From Erythrobacter cryptus DSM 12079 (GTDB lineage Bacteria > Pseudomonadota > Alphaproteobacteria > Sphingomonadales > Sphingomonadaceae): a stretch of DNA of 64,000 nucleotides. Position numbers and translations under genes: made by a program. The stretch is from NCBI RefSeq assembly GCF_000422985.1, contig NZ_AUHC01000005.1:186001-250000 (forward strand), written 5' to 3'. The notes under the pieces are model-generated. The model had not been told where the DNA came from and made no database searches. It was given only the letters and a program-made list of their open reading frames with translations. Of this stretch, positions 46,655 through 56,703 are shown one piece after another. Position 1 is the stretch's first letter, and each line of letters opens with the position of its first letter.

Positions 46655-48433
46655 CTACTGGTTGTTCTGCCGCCCGAGAAAGCGCGGGATGCTGAGCGCC
46701 GGGCCATCCTCGCCATCATCCTCCTCGTCCTCATCGGCGCGGGCGGTGCTGCGCGAGAGGTTGGCCATGCGCTGGAACAGCGTCGATCCGGCGCCGGGAT
46801 CCTCCGCCGCCGCCCCGCCGAGCACGGGCCGGCGCCGCTCGCGCATCCCCCGCGGTGCGACCGGACGATCGGCGGCGCCAAGCTGGTCGGCACGGGCGAG
46901 AAGATCATCCTCGCCGGCAGCCGGCGGCGCCTCCTCCTCGTAAGGATCATAGCCGGCATCGGCGAGATCGAGCAGATCGCCGCCGCCCGCGCTGCCGCGC
47001 CCGCCCGCCCCAGTGCTCCCGCTGGCGCTGCCAGGATCGAAGCCATAGGCCTCGTCCTCGACCCCGCGCAGCCCGGCGAGCGGATCGACGATGCCATCGA
47101 CATCGTCCTCATATTCCTCGCCATAATCTTCCCCGGGCTGCATCGCGCTGAGGCTGAAGGGGCGCGGCTGGGACCCTGCATCCTCCTCGTCCTCGATCTC
47201 CTCGCCAAGGTCGAGCGGGTCGCCAAGGTCGAGCGGCTCCTCCGCGTCAAACTCAGGCGCGCTTGCGGGCGCAGCCGGCGGGGCAGGATCGAAGCCGCCG
47301 CGCGCTCCGGCAGCCGCGAGCGGAGGCGCGGCCACCGGCGCGGGGTCGGCAGCGGGCGCGGGCGCCTCGGCAAGCCCCGCATCCTCGGACAGTTCGAGCA
47401 CCGGGCGCTTGGGCGCGCGCGGGGCGGAAAGCGCGGTCGGCTGCGGCCGGGGCACGGCGCCGCTGGCCCCCTGATCGATCCCGGTGGCGACCACCGAGAC
47501 GCGGATCTTGCCCTTAAGGTCGGGGTTGAAGGCGCTGCCCCAGATGATGTTGGCATCCTCGTCCACCAACTCGCGGATGTGGTTGGCGGCCTCGTCCACC
47601 TCGAGCAGGCGCATGTCCTCGCCGCCGATGATCGAGATGATCACCCCCTTGGCCCCGGCCATGCTCACCCCGTCGAGCAGCGGGTTGGAGATCGCCTGTT
47701 CGGCAGCCTCGAGCGCGCGGTTCTCGCCCTCGGCCTCGCCGGTGCCCATCATCGCCTTACCCATCTCGCTCATCACCGAGCGCACGTCGGCAAAGTCAAG
47801 GTTGATGAGGCCCGGCATCACCATGAGATCGGTGATCGAGCGCACCCCCTGCTGGAGCACCTCGTCGGCCAGCTGGAAGGCCTCCTTGAAGGTGGTCTCG
47901 GCCTTGGCGACGAGGAACAGGTTCTGGTTGGGAATGACGATCAGCGTATCGACGTGCTGCTGCAGCTCGGCAATCCCCGCCTCGGCCGCGCGCATCCGCC
48001 GGGTGCCCTCGAACAGGAAGGGCTTGGTGACGACGCCCACGGTCAGCACCCCCATGCGCCGCGCGGCCTCGGCGATCACCGGGGCCGCGCCGGTGCCGGT
48101 GCCGCCCCCCATCCCGGCGGCGATGAAGCACATGTTGACCCCTTCGAGCGCCTTTTCGATCTCGGCCACGGTCTCCTCGGCCGCGGCCTTGCCGACCTCG
48201 GGCCGCGCCCCGGCGCCCAGCCCCCCGGTGATCGCCGGGCCAAGCTGGATGCGCCGTTCCGCCGGGGACTGGCTGAGCGCCTGGGCATCGGTGTTGGCGA
48301 CGATGAAATCGACCCCCTCGATCCCGGCCTCGATCATGTTGGCAATGGCGTTGCCGCCGGCCCCGCCGATGCCGATCACGGTGATGCGCGGGCGCAGATC
48401 GTCGCTGGCCGCAGGTCCGATATTGATGCTCAT
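46655..48433 (-). CDS. ftsZ: Cell-division tubulin FtsZ with extended C-terminal linker
   Basis: 592 residues from the ATG at 48431-48433, with GGAGG upstream. It polymerises into the Z-ring. Seen: [23 protein letters not shown], the tubulin signature [29 protein letters not shown] at the end of the GTPase core (about residue 320). The remaining 270 residues form a Pro/Ala/Asp/Glu-rich linker and end in the conserved tail [14 protein letters not shown], which binds FtsA/ZipA-type partners. Most FtsZ are 350-500 residues, so the linker is long. It is the last gene of the dcw cluster, 168 bases after ftsA. Confidence 0.96.
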   Translation of the reverse strand: MSINIGPAASDDLRPRITVIGIGGAGGNAIANMIEAGIEGVDFIVANTDAQALSQSPAERRIQLGPAITGGLGAGARPEVGKAAAEETVAEIEKALEGVNMCFIAAGMGGGTGTGAAPVIAEAARRMGVLTVGVVTKPFLFEGTRRMRAAEAGIAELQQHVDTLIVIPNQNLFLVAKAETTFKEAFQLADEVLQQGVRSITDLMVMPGLINLDFADVRSVMSEMGKAMMGTGEAEGENRALEAAEQAISNPLLDGVSMAGAKGVIISIIGGEDMRLLEVDEAANHIRELVDEDANIIWGSAFNPDLKGKIRVSVVATGIDQGASGAVPRPQPTALSAPRAPKRPVLELSEDAGLAEAPAPAADPAPVAAPPLAAAGARGGFDPAPPAAPASAPEFDAEEPLDLGDPLDLGEEIEDEEDAGSQPRPFSLSAMQPGEDYGEEYEDDVDGIVDPLAGLRGVEDEAYGFDPGSASGSTGAGGRGSAGGGDLLDLADAGYDPYEEEAPPAAGEDDLLARADQLGAADRPVAPRGMRERRRPVLGGAAAEDPGAGSTLFQRMANLSRSTARADEDEEDDGEDGPALSIPRFLGRQNNQ

Positions 48434-48601
48434 CAGTCTATCCTCCAGGCGCGCGGCAGGGGCGTTGCAACAATTTTCACCACTGTCCTCGCGCTGTGAC
48501 ACATTTGTCTTGCATGGTTTATAGTATCGACACCCTTATCCACAGCACGCGCTGACCCGTAAGCCCGCACCGACCCTACGGCAAGTGGGGCCGGGGCACG
48601 G
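48434..48601 (-). promoter_or_regulatory. ftsA-ftsZ intergenic region with perfect DnaA box
   Basis: The only large gap in the dcw cluster. It holds TTATCCACA (48536-48544), identical to the E. coli DnaA box consensus, about 100 bases upstream of the ftsZ start. On the minus strand an ATACTATAAAC stretch near 48515-48525 could supply a -10 element. An own promoter for ftsZ under DnaA control, as known for Caulobacter ftsZ, is plausible. Confidence 0.6.
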
Positions 48602-49924
48602 CTAGAACTGCTCCCGCATCGCCCGCCACAGGCGCGTGACCAGTGCCATCACCCCGCGCTCGCGCGAGAGGGCGCGGTAGGCCCCGGCGCGCGGCGCGGC
48701 GAGCGCGCGGATATCGACCGGGTCCTCGGCGGCGTAGAGGCACAAGCCCACGAGCGTGGCAAAGCCCGGGGCAAGATGCGCCTCGGGGAGTCCGGGAAGC
48801 TGCGGCGGGCGCTCGAGCCGCACCGGCTGGCCCAGCGCGGCCTGCATGAATTCGGGCATGCCCGCCAGTTCCGCCCCGCCCCCGGTGATCACCACCTGCC
48901 CCGCGCGCGGGCCGGAAAAGCCCATCGCCTTGAGCGTCTTGCCGATCTCGCTGGTGAGGATGCCGAGCTGCTGCATCACCACCGCCACCAGTTCAGCGCG
49001 CACGATCCGGTTCTTGTCATCGGCCCCGCGCGCCAGCGGCCCTGCGGGCGCGCCATCGATCGCCTCCTCCGGGCCGTTGACCGGCACCAGCTCGCTGTGA
49101 TCCGAGCGCGAGGCGATCGCCGAGCCGGCAACGCATTTCAAGCGCTCGGCCTGGCTGCGGCGGATGCCGAAGCTGCCCGCGATCGCATCGGTGATGCTCG
49201 CCGAGCCCATCGGCACCGCCTTGAGCCCCACCAGCATCCCCCCGGCGAACACCGCGACATTGGTGACTTCGGCCCCGATCTCGACCAGCGCCACCCCGAG
49301 CTCGCGCTCCTCGGGTGAAAGGCAGGCATGGCCCGCGGCGAGCGGCGCGGCGATCACGCCTTCGACCTCGAGATGGGCGCTTTGCACCGCCTCGGTGAGG
49401 TTCCTCAGCGGCGCGCCATCGGCCAGCACCACGTGGATATCGACCCCGAGCCGCTCGGCATGGAGCCCGCGCGGATTGGCCACCCCATGGGCGCCATCGA
49501 GCGTGTAATGCGCCGGCTGGGCGTGGAGCACGGTGCGCCCATCGGGCTCGATCGCCTCGCGCGCCAGCAGCAGCAGATGCTCGACATCCTCCTCCTCGAT
49601 CCGCCGCCCGCCGATCTCGATATCAACCGAGGCGACCTGGCTGGTCAGCCCCGCCCCGGCGCAGGCGATCCAGACGCTGCGCACGGTGGTGCCCGCGGCC
49701 TTCTCGGCGCGTTCGAGCGCATCGCGGATGGCAAAGCTGGCTGCGGCCATATCGGTGACATAGCCGCGCCTGATCCCGGCGCTGGCGCGGTGGCCGCTGC
49801 CGAGCACCTCGAGCTCGCCGTTCTCGGTCTCGCCCATGATCATCGCCGAGATGCGGAACGAGCCGATATTGATCGCGGCATAGGTGCGCGCCAGGCGGCG
49901 CGGAGGGGCGCTGCGCGAGGCCAT
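48602..49924 (-). CDS. ftsA: Cell-division protein FtsA
   Basis: 440 residues. An actin-like ATPase that anchors FtsZ to the membrane. Seen: TYAAINIGSFRISAMI (phosphate-1 motif), GHRASAGIRRGYVTDMAAAS, the 1C subdomain, and VALVEIGAEVTNVAVFAGG, VVITGGGAELAGMPEFM (adenosine motif). The C-terminus LVTRLWRAMREQF is the membrane-targeting amphipathic helix. The basic N-terminus (RSAPPRRLARTY) is slightly long. Its start overlaps the ftsQ stop by 1 base; ftsZ follows after 168 bases. Confidence 0.95.
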   Translation of the reverse strand: MASRSAPPRRLARTYAAINIGSFRISAMIMGETENGELEVLGSGHRASAGIRRGYVTDMAAASFAIRDALERAEKAAGTTVRSVWIACAGAGLTSQVASVDIEIGGRRIEEEDVEHLLLLAREAIEPDGRTVLHAQPAHYTLDGAHGVANPRGLHAERLGVDIHVVLADGAPLRNLTEAVQSAHLEVEGVIAAPLAAGHACLSPEERELGVALVEIGAEVTNVAVFAGGMLVGLKAVPMGSASITDAIAGSFGIRRSQAERLKCVAGSAIASRSDHSELVPVNGPEEAIDGAPAGPLARGADDKNRIVRAELVAVVMQQLGILTSEIGKTLKAMGFSGPRAGQVVITGGGAELAGMPEFMQAALGQPVRLERPPQLPGLPEAHLAPGFATLVGLCLYAAEDPVDIRALAAPRAGAYRALSRERGVMALVTRLWRAMREQF

Positions 49925-50847
49925 CAGGTGCTCTCCCCCTTGCCTTCACCGGCCGGCTCGGGCGCGGCGAGCGCCTCGGGCAGGCGCATGTAGAGGCGCG
50001 GGGGCGTGCGCATGTCGAAGGAGAGCACCTTGCCCCCGATCAGCCGGTTCTGCCCGTCGAGCCGGGCGAACTTGACGAACGCGCTCGCCGCTTCCTCATC
50101 GCCCTCGGGCAGGGCGAGCACCTGCCCGGTCTTGAACACCAGGTTCCAGCGGCGGTTGCCGACCCATTCGGCCGCGGCGACCTGGGGCTGGAGCGCGGGC
50201 GCGGCGGCCAGCAGCAGATCGAGCTGGCGCGCCTGGCGCGCCGCGCCGGGGCCGGAGAGACGCAGCATCCCCTTGGCCTTCTCGGGGCTGACGGGTTCCA
50301 GCTCAATCCCGCTGGCATCGATCAGCATCAGCCGATCAGGCCGCGCGAGCACGGCGTGGGGGGTGCGCTCGACGATGTCGATCACCAGCGTGTGCGGGAG
50401 CTGGAGCGAGACCCGCGCGTCCTTGACCCACGGCAGGGTGCGCAGCTCGGCGCGCAAGGCGTGGATATCGACCGCGGGCATGGCCAGGTCGCGGCTGGCA
50501 AGCGCGCGGGCATAGACCTCCTGCTCGTCCATGCGCTGTGTGCCGGTGACACGCACGTGGCGCACCACGAAGCCCGCATCGGCGGCGATCCGCGCCACCT
50601 GCGCCTCGGCCAGCGCCGGCAGGCCGGCAAGATTGGCGATGACAAAGGCAATCCCCACCGCCCCGCCGATGATCATGGCCAGCCAGATGCGGCTCCACTG
50701 CGCCTCGGTGAAGGGCATGAGCCCCAGCGCCCGGTCGATCAGCCCCAAGGCCTGGCCGCGGGCGCGCCGGGCGCTCGCCGCCCGGCCCTGCGCCCGGGCG
50801 GCGCGGCGCACCCCGGTGGCCGCACTACGCCGGATCTGCTGGGCCAT
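49924..50847 (-). CDS. ftsQ: Cell-division protein FtsQ
   Basis: 307 residues from the ATG at 50845-50847. A bitopic division protein that binds FtsB and FtsL. An Arg/Ala-rich cytoplasmic N-terminus precedes one membrane helix (WLAMIIGGAVGIAFVIANLAG). The periplasmic POTRA domain (FVVRHVRVTGTQRMDEQEVYA) and the FtsQ beta domain follow (LPWVKDARVSLQLPHTLVIDIVERTPHAVL). It overlaps ddl at its start and ftsA at its end, in standard dcw order. Confidence 0.93.
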   Translation of the reverse strand: MAQQIRRSAATGVRRAARAQGRAASARRARGQALGLIDRALGLMPFTEAQWSRIWLAMIIGGAVGIAFVIANLAGLPALAEAQVARIAADAGFVVRHVRVTGTQRMDEQEVYARALASRDLAMPAVDIHALRAELRTLPWVKDARVSLQLPHTLVIDIVERTPHAVLARPDRLMLIDASGIELEPVSPEKAKGMLRLSGPGAARQARQLDLLLAAAPALQPQVAAAEWVGNRRWNLVFKTGQVLALPEGDEEAASAFVKFARLDGQNRLIGGKVLSFDMRTPPRLYMRLPEALAAPEPAGEGKGEST

Positions 50848-51820
50848 GCCTGCCTCCCTGTGCCTGCCGCTGCCCATGCACCCGCAGCGCCTCGGCCACC
50901 AGCATCTCGACGAGGTCGGCATAGGATATGCCGCAGCCCGCCGCCTGTTCGGGCACCAGGCTCAAGGGCGTCATGCCCGGCTGGGTGTTGGTCTCGAGCA
51001 CGAACAGGCCTTCCGCCCCTGCCTCCTCGTCCCAGCGCAAATCCGTGCGGCTGGTGCCGCGGCAGCCGAGCACCTGGTGGGCCTTGACCGCATAGTGCTG
51101 GCACAGCGCGGCGATCTCGGGCGGCAGGCGCGCGGGGAAGATGTGCTCGGTGCGCCCGGCGGTGTACTTGTTCTCGTAATCATAAAAGCCATCTGCCACC
51201 ACCAGCTCGGTCACCCCCAGCGCGCGCGGGCCATCGGGACCATCGAGCACCGCGGCGGTGAGTTCGCGGCCCTTGATGAAGGGTTCGGCGAGCAATTGGG
51301 CAAATTCCTGCCACGGGCCCCTGGCCTGCGGGTCGATGGGGCTACCGACATCGCTGTCATCGGTGATGATGGCAACGCCCACCGAGGAGCCTTCGTTCAC
51401 TGGCTTCAAGACATAGGGGCGCGGCAGGGGATCGCCCTTGAACAGCTCCTCGCGCGTGACGATCCGCCCGCCCGGCATGGGGATGCCGTGGGGCACCAGC
51501 GCCTGCTTGGTGAGCTGCTTGTCGATCGCGATAACCGAGGTGGCAAGGCCCGAATGGGTATAGGGCAGGCCCATGAGATCGAGCATCCCCTGCACGCTGC
51601 CATCCTCGCCGGGAACGCCGTGGAGCGCGTTGAAGACCACATCGGGCCGCGCCGCGTGGAGCCGCAGGGCGACATCGCGGCCCATGTCGATCCGCGTCAC
51701 CTGGTGGCCGCGGCTTTCGAGCGCCTCGGCCACGCCCGCGCCGCTGGTGAGCGAGACCTCGCGCTCGCTCGCCCAGCCGCCCATCAGCACCGCCACATGC
51801 AAGGGCCGCTCAAGGATCAT
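50825..51820 (-). CDS. ddl: D-alanine-D-alanine ligase
   Basis: 331 residues from the ATG at 51818-51820. An ATP-grasp enzyme that joins two D-Ala for the peptidoglycan precursor. Seen: VAVLMGGWASEREVSLTSGAG at the N-terminus, HGVPGEDGSVQGMLDLMGLPYTHSG, KPVNEGSSVGV, CRGTSRTDLRWDE and LETNTQPGMT. These are the usual Ddl motifs. It overlaps ftsQ (23 bases) and murB (4 bases). The dcw-linked copy is presumably the main Ddl. Confidence 0.95.
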   Translation of the reverse strand: MILERPLHVAVLMGGWASEREVSLTSGAGVAEALESRGHQVTRIDMGRDVALRLHAARPDVVFNALHGVPGEDGSVQGMLDLMGLPYTHSGLATSVIAIDKQLTKQALVPHGIPMPGGRIVTREELFKGDPLPRPYVLKPVNEGSSVGVAIITDDSDVGSPIDPQARGPWQEFAQLLAEPFIKGRELTAAVLDGPDGPRALGVTELVVADGFYDYENKYTAGRTEHIFPARLPPEIAALCQHYAVKAHQVLGCRGTSRTDLRWDEEAGAEGLFVLETNTQPGMTPLSLVPEQAAGCGISYADLVEMLVAEALRVHGQRQAQGGRHGPADPA

Positions 51821-52782
51821 GGCCGGCCCACCCGCTGGATTTCCCATTCAAGGCTGATGCCGGTGGCGGCATAGACCTTGTCGCGCACCAGCTCGCCCAG
51901 CCCCTCGATATCGGCGCTGGTGGCGGTGCCGGTGTTGATGAGGAAATTGGTGTGCTTTTCCGAAACCTGCGCGCCGCCGAGCCTGAGACCGCGGCAGCCC
52001 GCGCGGTCAACCAGTTCCCAGGCCTTGTGCCCGGGCGGGTTCTTGAAGGTCGATCCCCCAGTCTTGGTGCGCAGCGGCTGCGAGGCTTCGCGCGCGGCGG
52101 CGATGCGCTCCATCTCCGCGCCGATCGCCGCGGGATCGCCCGGATGGCCGCGAAACCGCGCCGAGACCACGATCGCGCCCTCCGGCAGGGCGGAATGGCG
52201 ATAGCCGTAATCAAGCTCGGCCGCGCTCAGGGTGATGAAGCTGCCATCGTGCAGGATCACCGCGCAATCGACAAGCACATCGGCGACCTCGCGGCCATAG
52301 GCCCCGCCGTTCATCCGCACGAAGCCCCCCACTGTGCCGGGGATGCCGCGCAGGAACTCGAGGCCCGCAATGCCCTTGTCGCGCGCGGTAGAGGCGACGA
52401 GGATCCCGCTCGCCCCGCCGCCGCAGGTGAGTTCACAATCGCCGGTCTCCTCCACCCCGGCAAAGGCCTTGCCGAGCCGCACCACCACGCCCGGCACCCC
52501 GCCATCGCGCACGATGAGGTTGGAGCCAAGCCCCAGCGCCATCACCGGGATCTCCCCGCCGAGCCGCTCGAGAAAGGCCTTGAGATCGTCCAAATCGGCC
52601 GGCTCGAACAGCCAGTCGGCCGGCCCGCCGGTCTTGAACCAGGTATAGGGTGCGAGCGGCGCCTTGCAGGTGAGCTTGCCGCGGATACCCTCGAGCGGCA
52701 CGGGCGCGGCAACAGCGCCTTCCACCGCGCAGGTGGGCGCGGCGCCATCATCCCAGATGAAGCTGTCACCCGGCTGGGTCAT
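51817..52782 (-). CDS. murB: UDP-N-acetylenolpyruvoylglucosamine reductase
   Basis: 321 residues from the ATG at 52780-52782; the in-frame extension to 52863 overlaps murC. An FAD/NADPH enzyme that makes UDP-MurNAc. Seen: NKT-like [54 protein letters not shown], and [48 protein letters not shown]. The Tyr-less short loop and length suit the type II MurB. It overlaps murC and ddl by 4 bases each. Confidence 0.95.
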   Translation of the reverse strand: MTQPGDSFIWDDGAAPTCAVEGAVAAPVPLEGIRGKLTCKAPLAPYTWFKTGGPADWLFEPADLDDLKAFLERLGGEIPVMALGLGSNLIVRDGGVPGVVVRLGKAFAGVEETGDCELTCGGGASGILVASTARDKGIAGLEFLRGIPGTVGGFVRMNGGAYGREVADVLVDCAVILHDGSFITLSAAELDYGYRHSALPEGAIVVSARFRGHPGDPAAIGAEMERIAAAREASQPLRTKTGGSTFKNPPGHKAWELVDRAGCRGLRLGGAQVSEKHTNFLINTGTATSADIEGLGELVRDKVYAATGISLEWEIQRVGRP

Positions 52783-54230
52783 GCCGCCACCCCCTGCTGG
52801 CGCGCCGCGATCGCCGGGGCAAGCCCCGCGGCCCAGCGGGTGATGTCGCCCGCACCGAGGCACACCACCATGTCGCCGGGCGCAAGTTCGCCCGCCAGCG
52901 CCTCGGCCAGCGCCTCGGGCCCGGCGATCTCGCGCGCGGCGCGGTGGCCGCGGGCCTTCATCCCCGCCACCAGCGCGGCATGGTCAATTCCTTCGATCGG
53001 CTCCTCACCCGCCGGATAGACCGGGGCGATATAGGCGATGTCGGCATCGTCGAAGCACGACTGGAAGGCGTCCATCAGATCGCGCAGCCGGGTGAAGCGG
53101 TGCGGCTGGGCCACCGCGATCACCCGCCCGCCCGAGGCCCCCACCGCCTCGCGCGCCGCGGCCAGCACCGCGCGGATCTCCACCGGGTGGTGGGCATAAT
53201 CGTCGATCACCGCGGCGCTGCCGCCGGGAAGCGCGATCGTACCCACCCGGGTGAAGCGCCGCCGCACCCCGCCGAAGCGGGCAAAGCCGGTGCGGATCAC
53301 CTCGTCGCTGCAGCCCATCTCGATTCCCACGGCGATCGCGGCGAGCGCGTTCTGGACATTGTGGCGCCCCGGCATGGGCAGATAGACCCCCTCGATCCGG
53401 CGGTCGCGCGCGCTGTCCTGCGGCCCGCGCTGGCGCACGATCACGTCGAAGCGGTTGCCCCCGTCCTCGGCGCGGACATTGACCCCGCAGACATCGGCCT
53501 GGAGCGAGAATCCGTAGGTGACGACCTTGCGATCACGCACCTGGCCGATCACCGCCTGCACCTCGGGGTGATCGATGCACAGCACCGCCGCGCCATAGAA
53601 GGGGACATTGTGGATGAACTCGACAAAGGCGCGCTTCACCCCCTCGAAATCGCCGTAGTGATCGAGGTGTTCGGGATCGATATTGGTGACCACCGCGATG
53701 GTGCCATCGAGCCTGAGGAAGGAGCCGTCGCTCTCATCGGCCTCGACCACCATCCAGTCGGAATCGCCCAGCCGCGCGTTCGAGCCATATTGCTCGATGA
53801 TCCCGCCATTGATCACGGTGGGATCGATCCCCCCGGCATCGAGCAGGCTGGCGATCATGCTGGTGGTGGTGGTCTTGCCGTGGGTGCCGGCCACCGCGAT
53901 CGTGGATTTGAGCCGCATCAGCTCGGCCAGCATCTCGGCGCGGCGCACCACCGGCAGGCGCGCCTCGAGCGCGGCGACCACCTCGGGGTTGGAGCGCCGC
54001 ACCGCCGAGGAGATCACCACCACCGCCGCCCCGGCGACATTGGCGGCAGCATGGCCGATATGGACCTTGATGCCGCGCGCGCGCAGCCGCTCGACGCTCG
54101 GCCCCTCGGCAATGTCGCTGCCCTGCACCTCGTAGCCCAGATTGTGCATCACCTCGGCAATGCCCGACATGCCGATCCCGCCGATGCCGACGAAGTGGAT
54201 GATGCCGATATCGGTGCCGACGCCCTTCAT
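52779..54230 (-). CDS. murC: UDP-N-acetylmuramate-L-alanine ligase
   Basis: 483 residues. The first Mur ligase, adding L-Ala to UDP-MurNAc. Seen: [29 protein letters not shown], the ATP loop [39 protein letters not shown] and [12 protein letters not shown]. All are standard MurC motifs. It begins inside the murG stop and ends inside murB start (4-base overlaps). Confidence 0.96.
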   Translation of the reverse strand: MKGVGTDIGIIHFVGIGGIGMSGIAEVMHNLGYEVQGSDIAEGPSVERLRARGIKVHIGHAAANVAGAAVVVISSAVRRSNPEVVAALEARLPVVRRAEMLAELMRLKSTIAVAGTHGKTTTTSMIASLLDAGGIDPTVINGGIIEQYGSNARLGDSDWMVVEADESDGSFLRLDGTIAVVTNIDPEHLDHYGDFEGVKRAFVEFIHNVPFYGAAVLCIDHPEVQAVIGQVRDRKVVTYGFSLQADVCGVNVRAEDGGNRFDVIVRQRGPQDSARDRRIEGVYLPMPGRHNVQNALAAIAVGIEMGCSDEVIRTGFARFGGVRRRFTRVGTIALPGGSAAVIDDYAHHPVEIRAVLAAAREAVGASGGRVIAVAQPHRFTRLRDLMDAFQSCFDDADIAYIAPVYPAGEEPIEGIDHAALVAGMKARGHRAAREIAGPEALAEALAGELAPGDMVVCLGAGDITRWAAGLAPAIAARQQGVAA

Positions 54231-55477
54231 GCGCCCACCCTGTCCTGATCGGCGCGCGCGCGCGCGGCCTTGCGGGTGGCGGGCTGGGCGCGCCCGGCGG
54301 CCTGCGCATGGCGGGGCGCGGCCTCGCCCACCCGGATCACGTCCATAAGGTCAATCCCGCTCATGCTCTCGACCAGATCGGCGAGATCGCGCGTGGCATC
54401 GGGGCGCCCGCAATTGAAGGCGCAGTGCGCGGCATTGGCAAGGCTTTGCGGGTTCATTGCCATGGCCTGGATTTGCTTGGCCAGTTCCTTGGGGGTGAAG
54501 GCCTCCTGGCGGATCATCCGCGCGCCCCCGGCCTTCACCATCTCGCGGGTGTTGGCGGCCTGGTGATCGTCGGTGGCAATCGGCAGGGGGATGAGGATCG
54601 CCGGGCGGCCCACCACGGCAAGCTCGGCAATGGTTGATGCGCCGGCGCGGCCGATGAACAGGTGCGCATCGGCAAGGCGCTCGTGCATGTCCTCGAAATA
54701 GGTGCCAAGCTCGGCCGGGATGTCATGCGCGGCATAGCGGGCGCGCACCGCCTCGAGATCCTCGGGCCGGCACTGCTGGGTAACCTGCAGGCGCTGGCGC
54801 AGCGCCGGGGGCAGCATGGCCAGGCCATCGGGCACCACCTCGGACAGCACCCGCGCCCCTTGCGAGCCGCCGGTCACGAGGATGCGCAGCAGGCCTTCGC
54901 TGGTGAAGGCGGGATAGTCCTGCTCGCGCAGCGCCAGCACCTCGGCGCGCACCGGGTTGCCGGTGAGATGCACCTTGGCCGCGTGGCGCGGGCGCAAGCG
55001 ATCGACGCTGGCATAGGAGGTGGCGATGGCATCGACCCGGCGGGCGAGCAGGCGGTTGACCCGGCCGAGCACGGCGTTCTGTTCGTGGATGATGCTGGGC
55101 AGGCCCGCCGCGGTGGCCGCGAGCAGCGCCGGCAGCGCCGGATAGCCGCCAAAGCCCACCACCGCGGAAGGGGCAAAGCTGTCAAACAGGCGCAGCGCCA
55201 TCGCCCGGCCTTCGAGCACCGCGCGCAGCCCGCCGATCCAGCCGAGCGGGTTCCTGCCGAAGCGCCCGGCGGGCAGGACATGGGCGGTGAGGTAATCGGG
55301 CTTGCCCGGGATCGCCGCGCCGCGCGCATCGGTGACGAGCGCGACGTGGTGGCCGCGGGCATGGAGTTCGGCGGCAAGGGCAAAGGCGGGGATGAGATGC
55401 CCCCCGGTGCCGCCCGCGGCCAGCACGAAATGGCGCGAGGCCCCGCTCGGGCGGTGCGAATGGGTGTCGGCGGTCAT
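54227..55477 (-). CDS. murG: UDP-GlcNAc:lipid I N-acetylglucosaminyltransferase
   Basis: 416 residues. A GT28 enzyme that converts lipid I to lipid II on the inner membrane. Seen: [19 protein letters not shown] (G-loop 1), [36 protein letters not shown] (G-loop 3), and [35 protein letters not shown] (UDP-GlcNAc site). The N-terminal 15 residues and a basic, Ala-rich C-terminal tail of about 35 residues are longer than in E. coli. It overlaps ftsW and murC by 4 bases. Confidence 0.95.
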   Translation of the reverse strand: MTADTHSHRPSGASRHFVLAAGGTGGHLIPAFALAAELHARGHHVALVTDARGAAIPGKPDYLTAHVLPAGRFGRNPLGWIGGLRAVLEGRAMALRLFDSFAPSAVVGFGGYPALPALLAATAAGLPSIIHEQNAVLGRVNRLLARRVDAIATSYASVDRLRPRHAAKVHLTGNPVRAEVLALREQDYPAFTSEGLLRILVTGGSQGARVLSEVVPDGLAMLPPALRQRLQVTQQCRPEDLEAVRARYAAHDIPAELGTYFEDMHERLADAHLFIGRAGASTIAELAVVGRPAILIPLPIATDDHQAANTREMVKAGGARMIRQEAFTPKELAKQIQAMAMNPQSLANAAHCAFNCGRPDATRDLADLVESMSGIDLMDVIRVGEAAPRHAQAAGRAQPATRKAARARADQDRVGA

Positions 55478-56703
55478 GCGCTCACTTCCTTGCGTTCCAA
55501 CAGCGCGCGCAGGCCCCCGCCCTCACGCGCGAGGAAGGGGTTGCGCCGGGTGATCGCCAGCAATAGCCCAAGCGTGAAGCACACCGCCACTGTCGATGAG
55601 CCGCCATAGGAAATCAGCGGCAGCGTCATCCCCTTGGAAGGGAAAAGCTGGAGGTTGACGAGCATGTTGATGAAGGCCTGCCCGCCCAGCTGGGTGACCA
55701 GCCCCGCCCCGGCGAGGAGGGCAAAGAGATTGTCCTCATTGGTCAACCGGATCAGCACCCGCAGCACCAGCGCGCTGAACACCAGCACGACAAAGGCGCA
55801 GGCAACAAGGCCGAACTCCTCGCCGATCACCGAGAAGATGTAGTCGGTGTGGGCCTCGGGCAGGCTCATCTTGCGCACCCCCAGCCACAGCCCGCTGCCC
55901 GTCCAGCCGCCGGCGGTGAGCGTGCGGCGCGCCAGATCGACCTGGTCGAAGGCCGTGCCCCCGCCGAAGAAGCTCTCGATGCGGTTGCGGGCATTGTCAT
56001 AGAACAGGTAGGCGAGCACCATGCCGGCCAGCCCCGCCCCGCCGATGAGCGCGAGGCGCTGCCACGGCAGGCCGGCGAGCAGCACCATCACCAGCCAGAT
56101 CCCGGCAAACAGGATCGCATCGCCAAGATTGGGCTGGAGCATCAGCAGGCCGACGATGAGCACCAGCAGGGCGGTGACGATCCCGATCACCGGCAGGCCC
56201 GGATCGCGCAGCCGCCAACTGAGCACCCAGGCTGAGGTGACCACGAAGCCGGGCTTTAAAAACTCCGAAGGCTGGAGCGAGAAGCCAAGGTTGATCCAGC
56301 GCCGCGCACCGTTCTTCTCCTCGCCGATGAAGGGCACCAGCACCATCAGCCCCAGCATCCCCGCGCCCACCAGGATGGCAAGGCGCCGCGCGGCATCGGC
56401 GCCCGAAAGGCTCACCCCGATCATCACGACAAGGCCCAAGAGCTGGAAGACGAGATGGCGCTGGAGATAGTAAAAGGGCGCGAGCGGCACCGCGGCGCTC
56501 GAGTTCTGCTCGGCCCCGGCGGGCGAGGCCGCGGCCACGGCGACAAAGCCGATCGCCATCAGCACCAGCACCAGCGCGAGCAGCACCTTGTCGATCTCGC
56601 GCCACCAGATACGCAGGCCCTCGCGCCAGCCGCGCTGCACCGCCACCGGGGGCAGATAGGCGCCGGGACCGCGCCGCGCCACTCGATAGGCCTGCCCGCT
56701 CAT
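55474..56703 (-). CDS. ftsW: SEDS glycosyltransferase FtsW
   Basis: 409 residues. A polytopic peptidoglycan glycosyltransferase working with FtsI at the septum. Ten or so hydrophobic helices are visible, starting with VLLALVLVLMAIGFVAVAAASPAG. Signature segments are RRWINLGFSLQPSEFLKPGFVV, VLMLQPNLGDAILFAGIWLVM-like, EAHTDYIFSVIGEEFGLV and FPSKGMTLPLISYGGSST. The catalytic Asp region is in the large periplasmic loop. It overlaps murD and murG by 4 bases. Confidence 0.95.
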   Translation of the reverse strand: MSGQAYRVARRGPGAYLPPVAVQRGWREGLRIWWREIDKVLLALVLVLMAIGFVAVAAASPAGAEQNSSAAVPLAPFYYLQRHLVFQLLGLVVMIGVSLSGADAARRLAILVGAGMLGLMVLVPFIGEEKNGARRWINLGFSLQPSEFLKPGFVVTSAWVLSWRLRDPGLPVIGIVTALLVLIVGLLMLQPNLGDAILFAGIWLVMVLLAGLPWQRLALIGGAGLAGMVLAYLFYDNARNRIESFFGGGTAFDQVDLARRTLTAGGWTGSGLWLGVRKMSLPEAHTDYIFSVIGEEFGLVACAFVVLVFSALVLRVLIRLTNEDNLFALLAGAGLVTQLGGQAFINMLVNLQLFPSKGMTLPLISYGGSSTVAVCFTLGLLLAITRRNPFLAREGGGLRALLERKEVSA

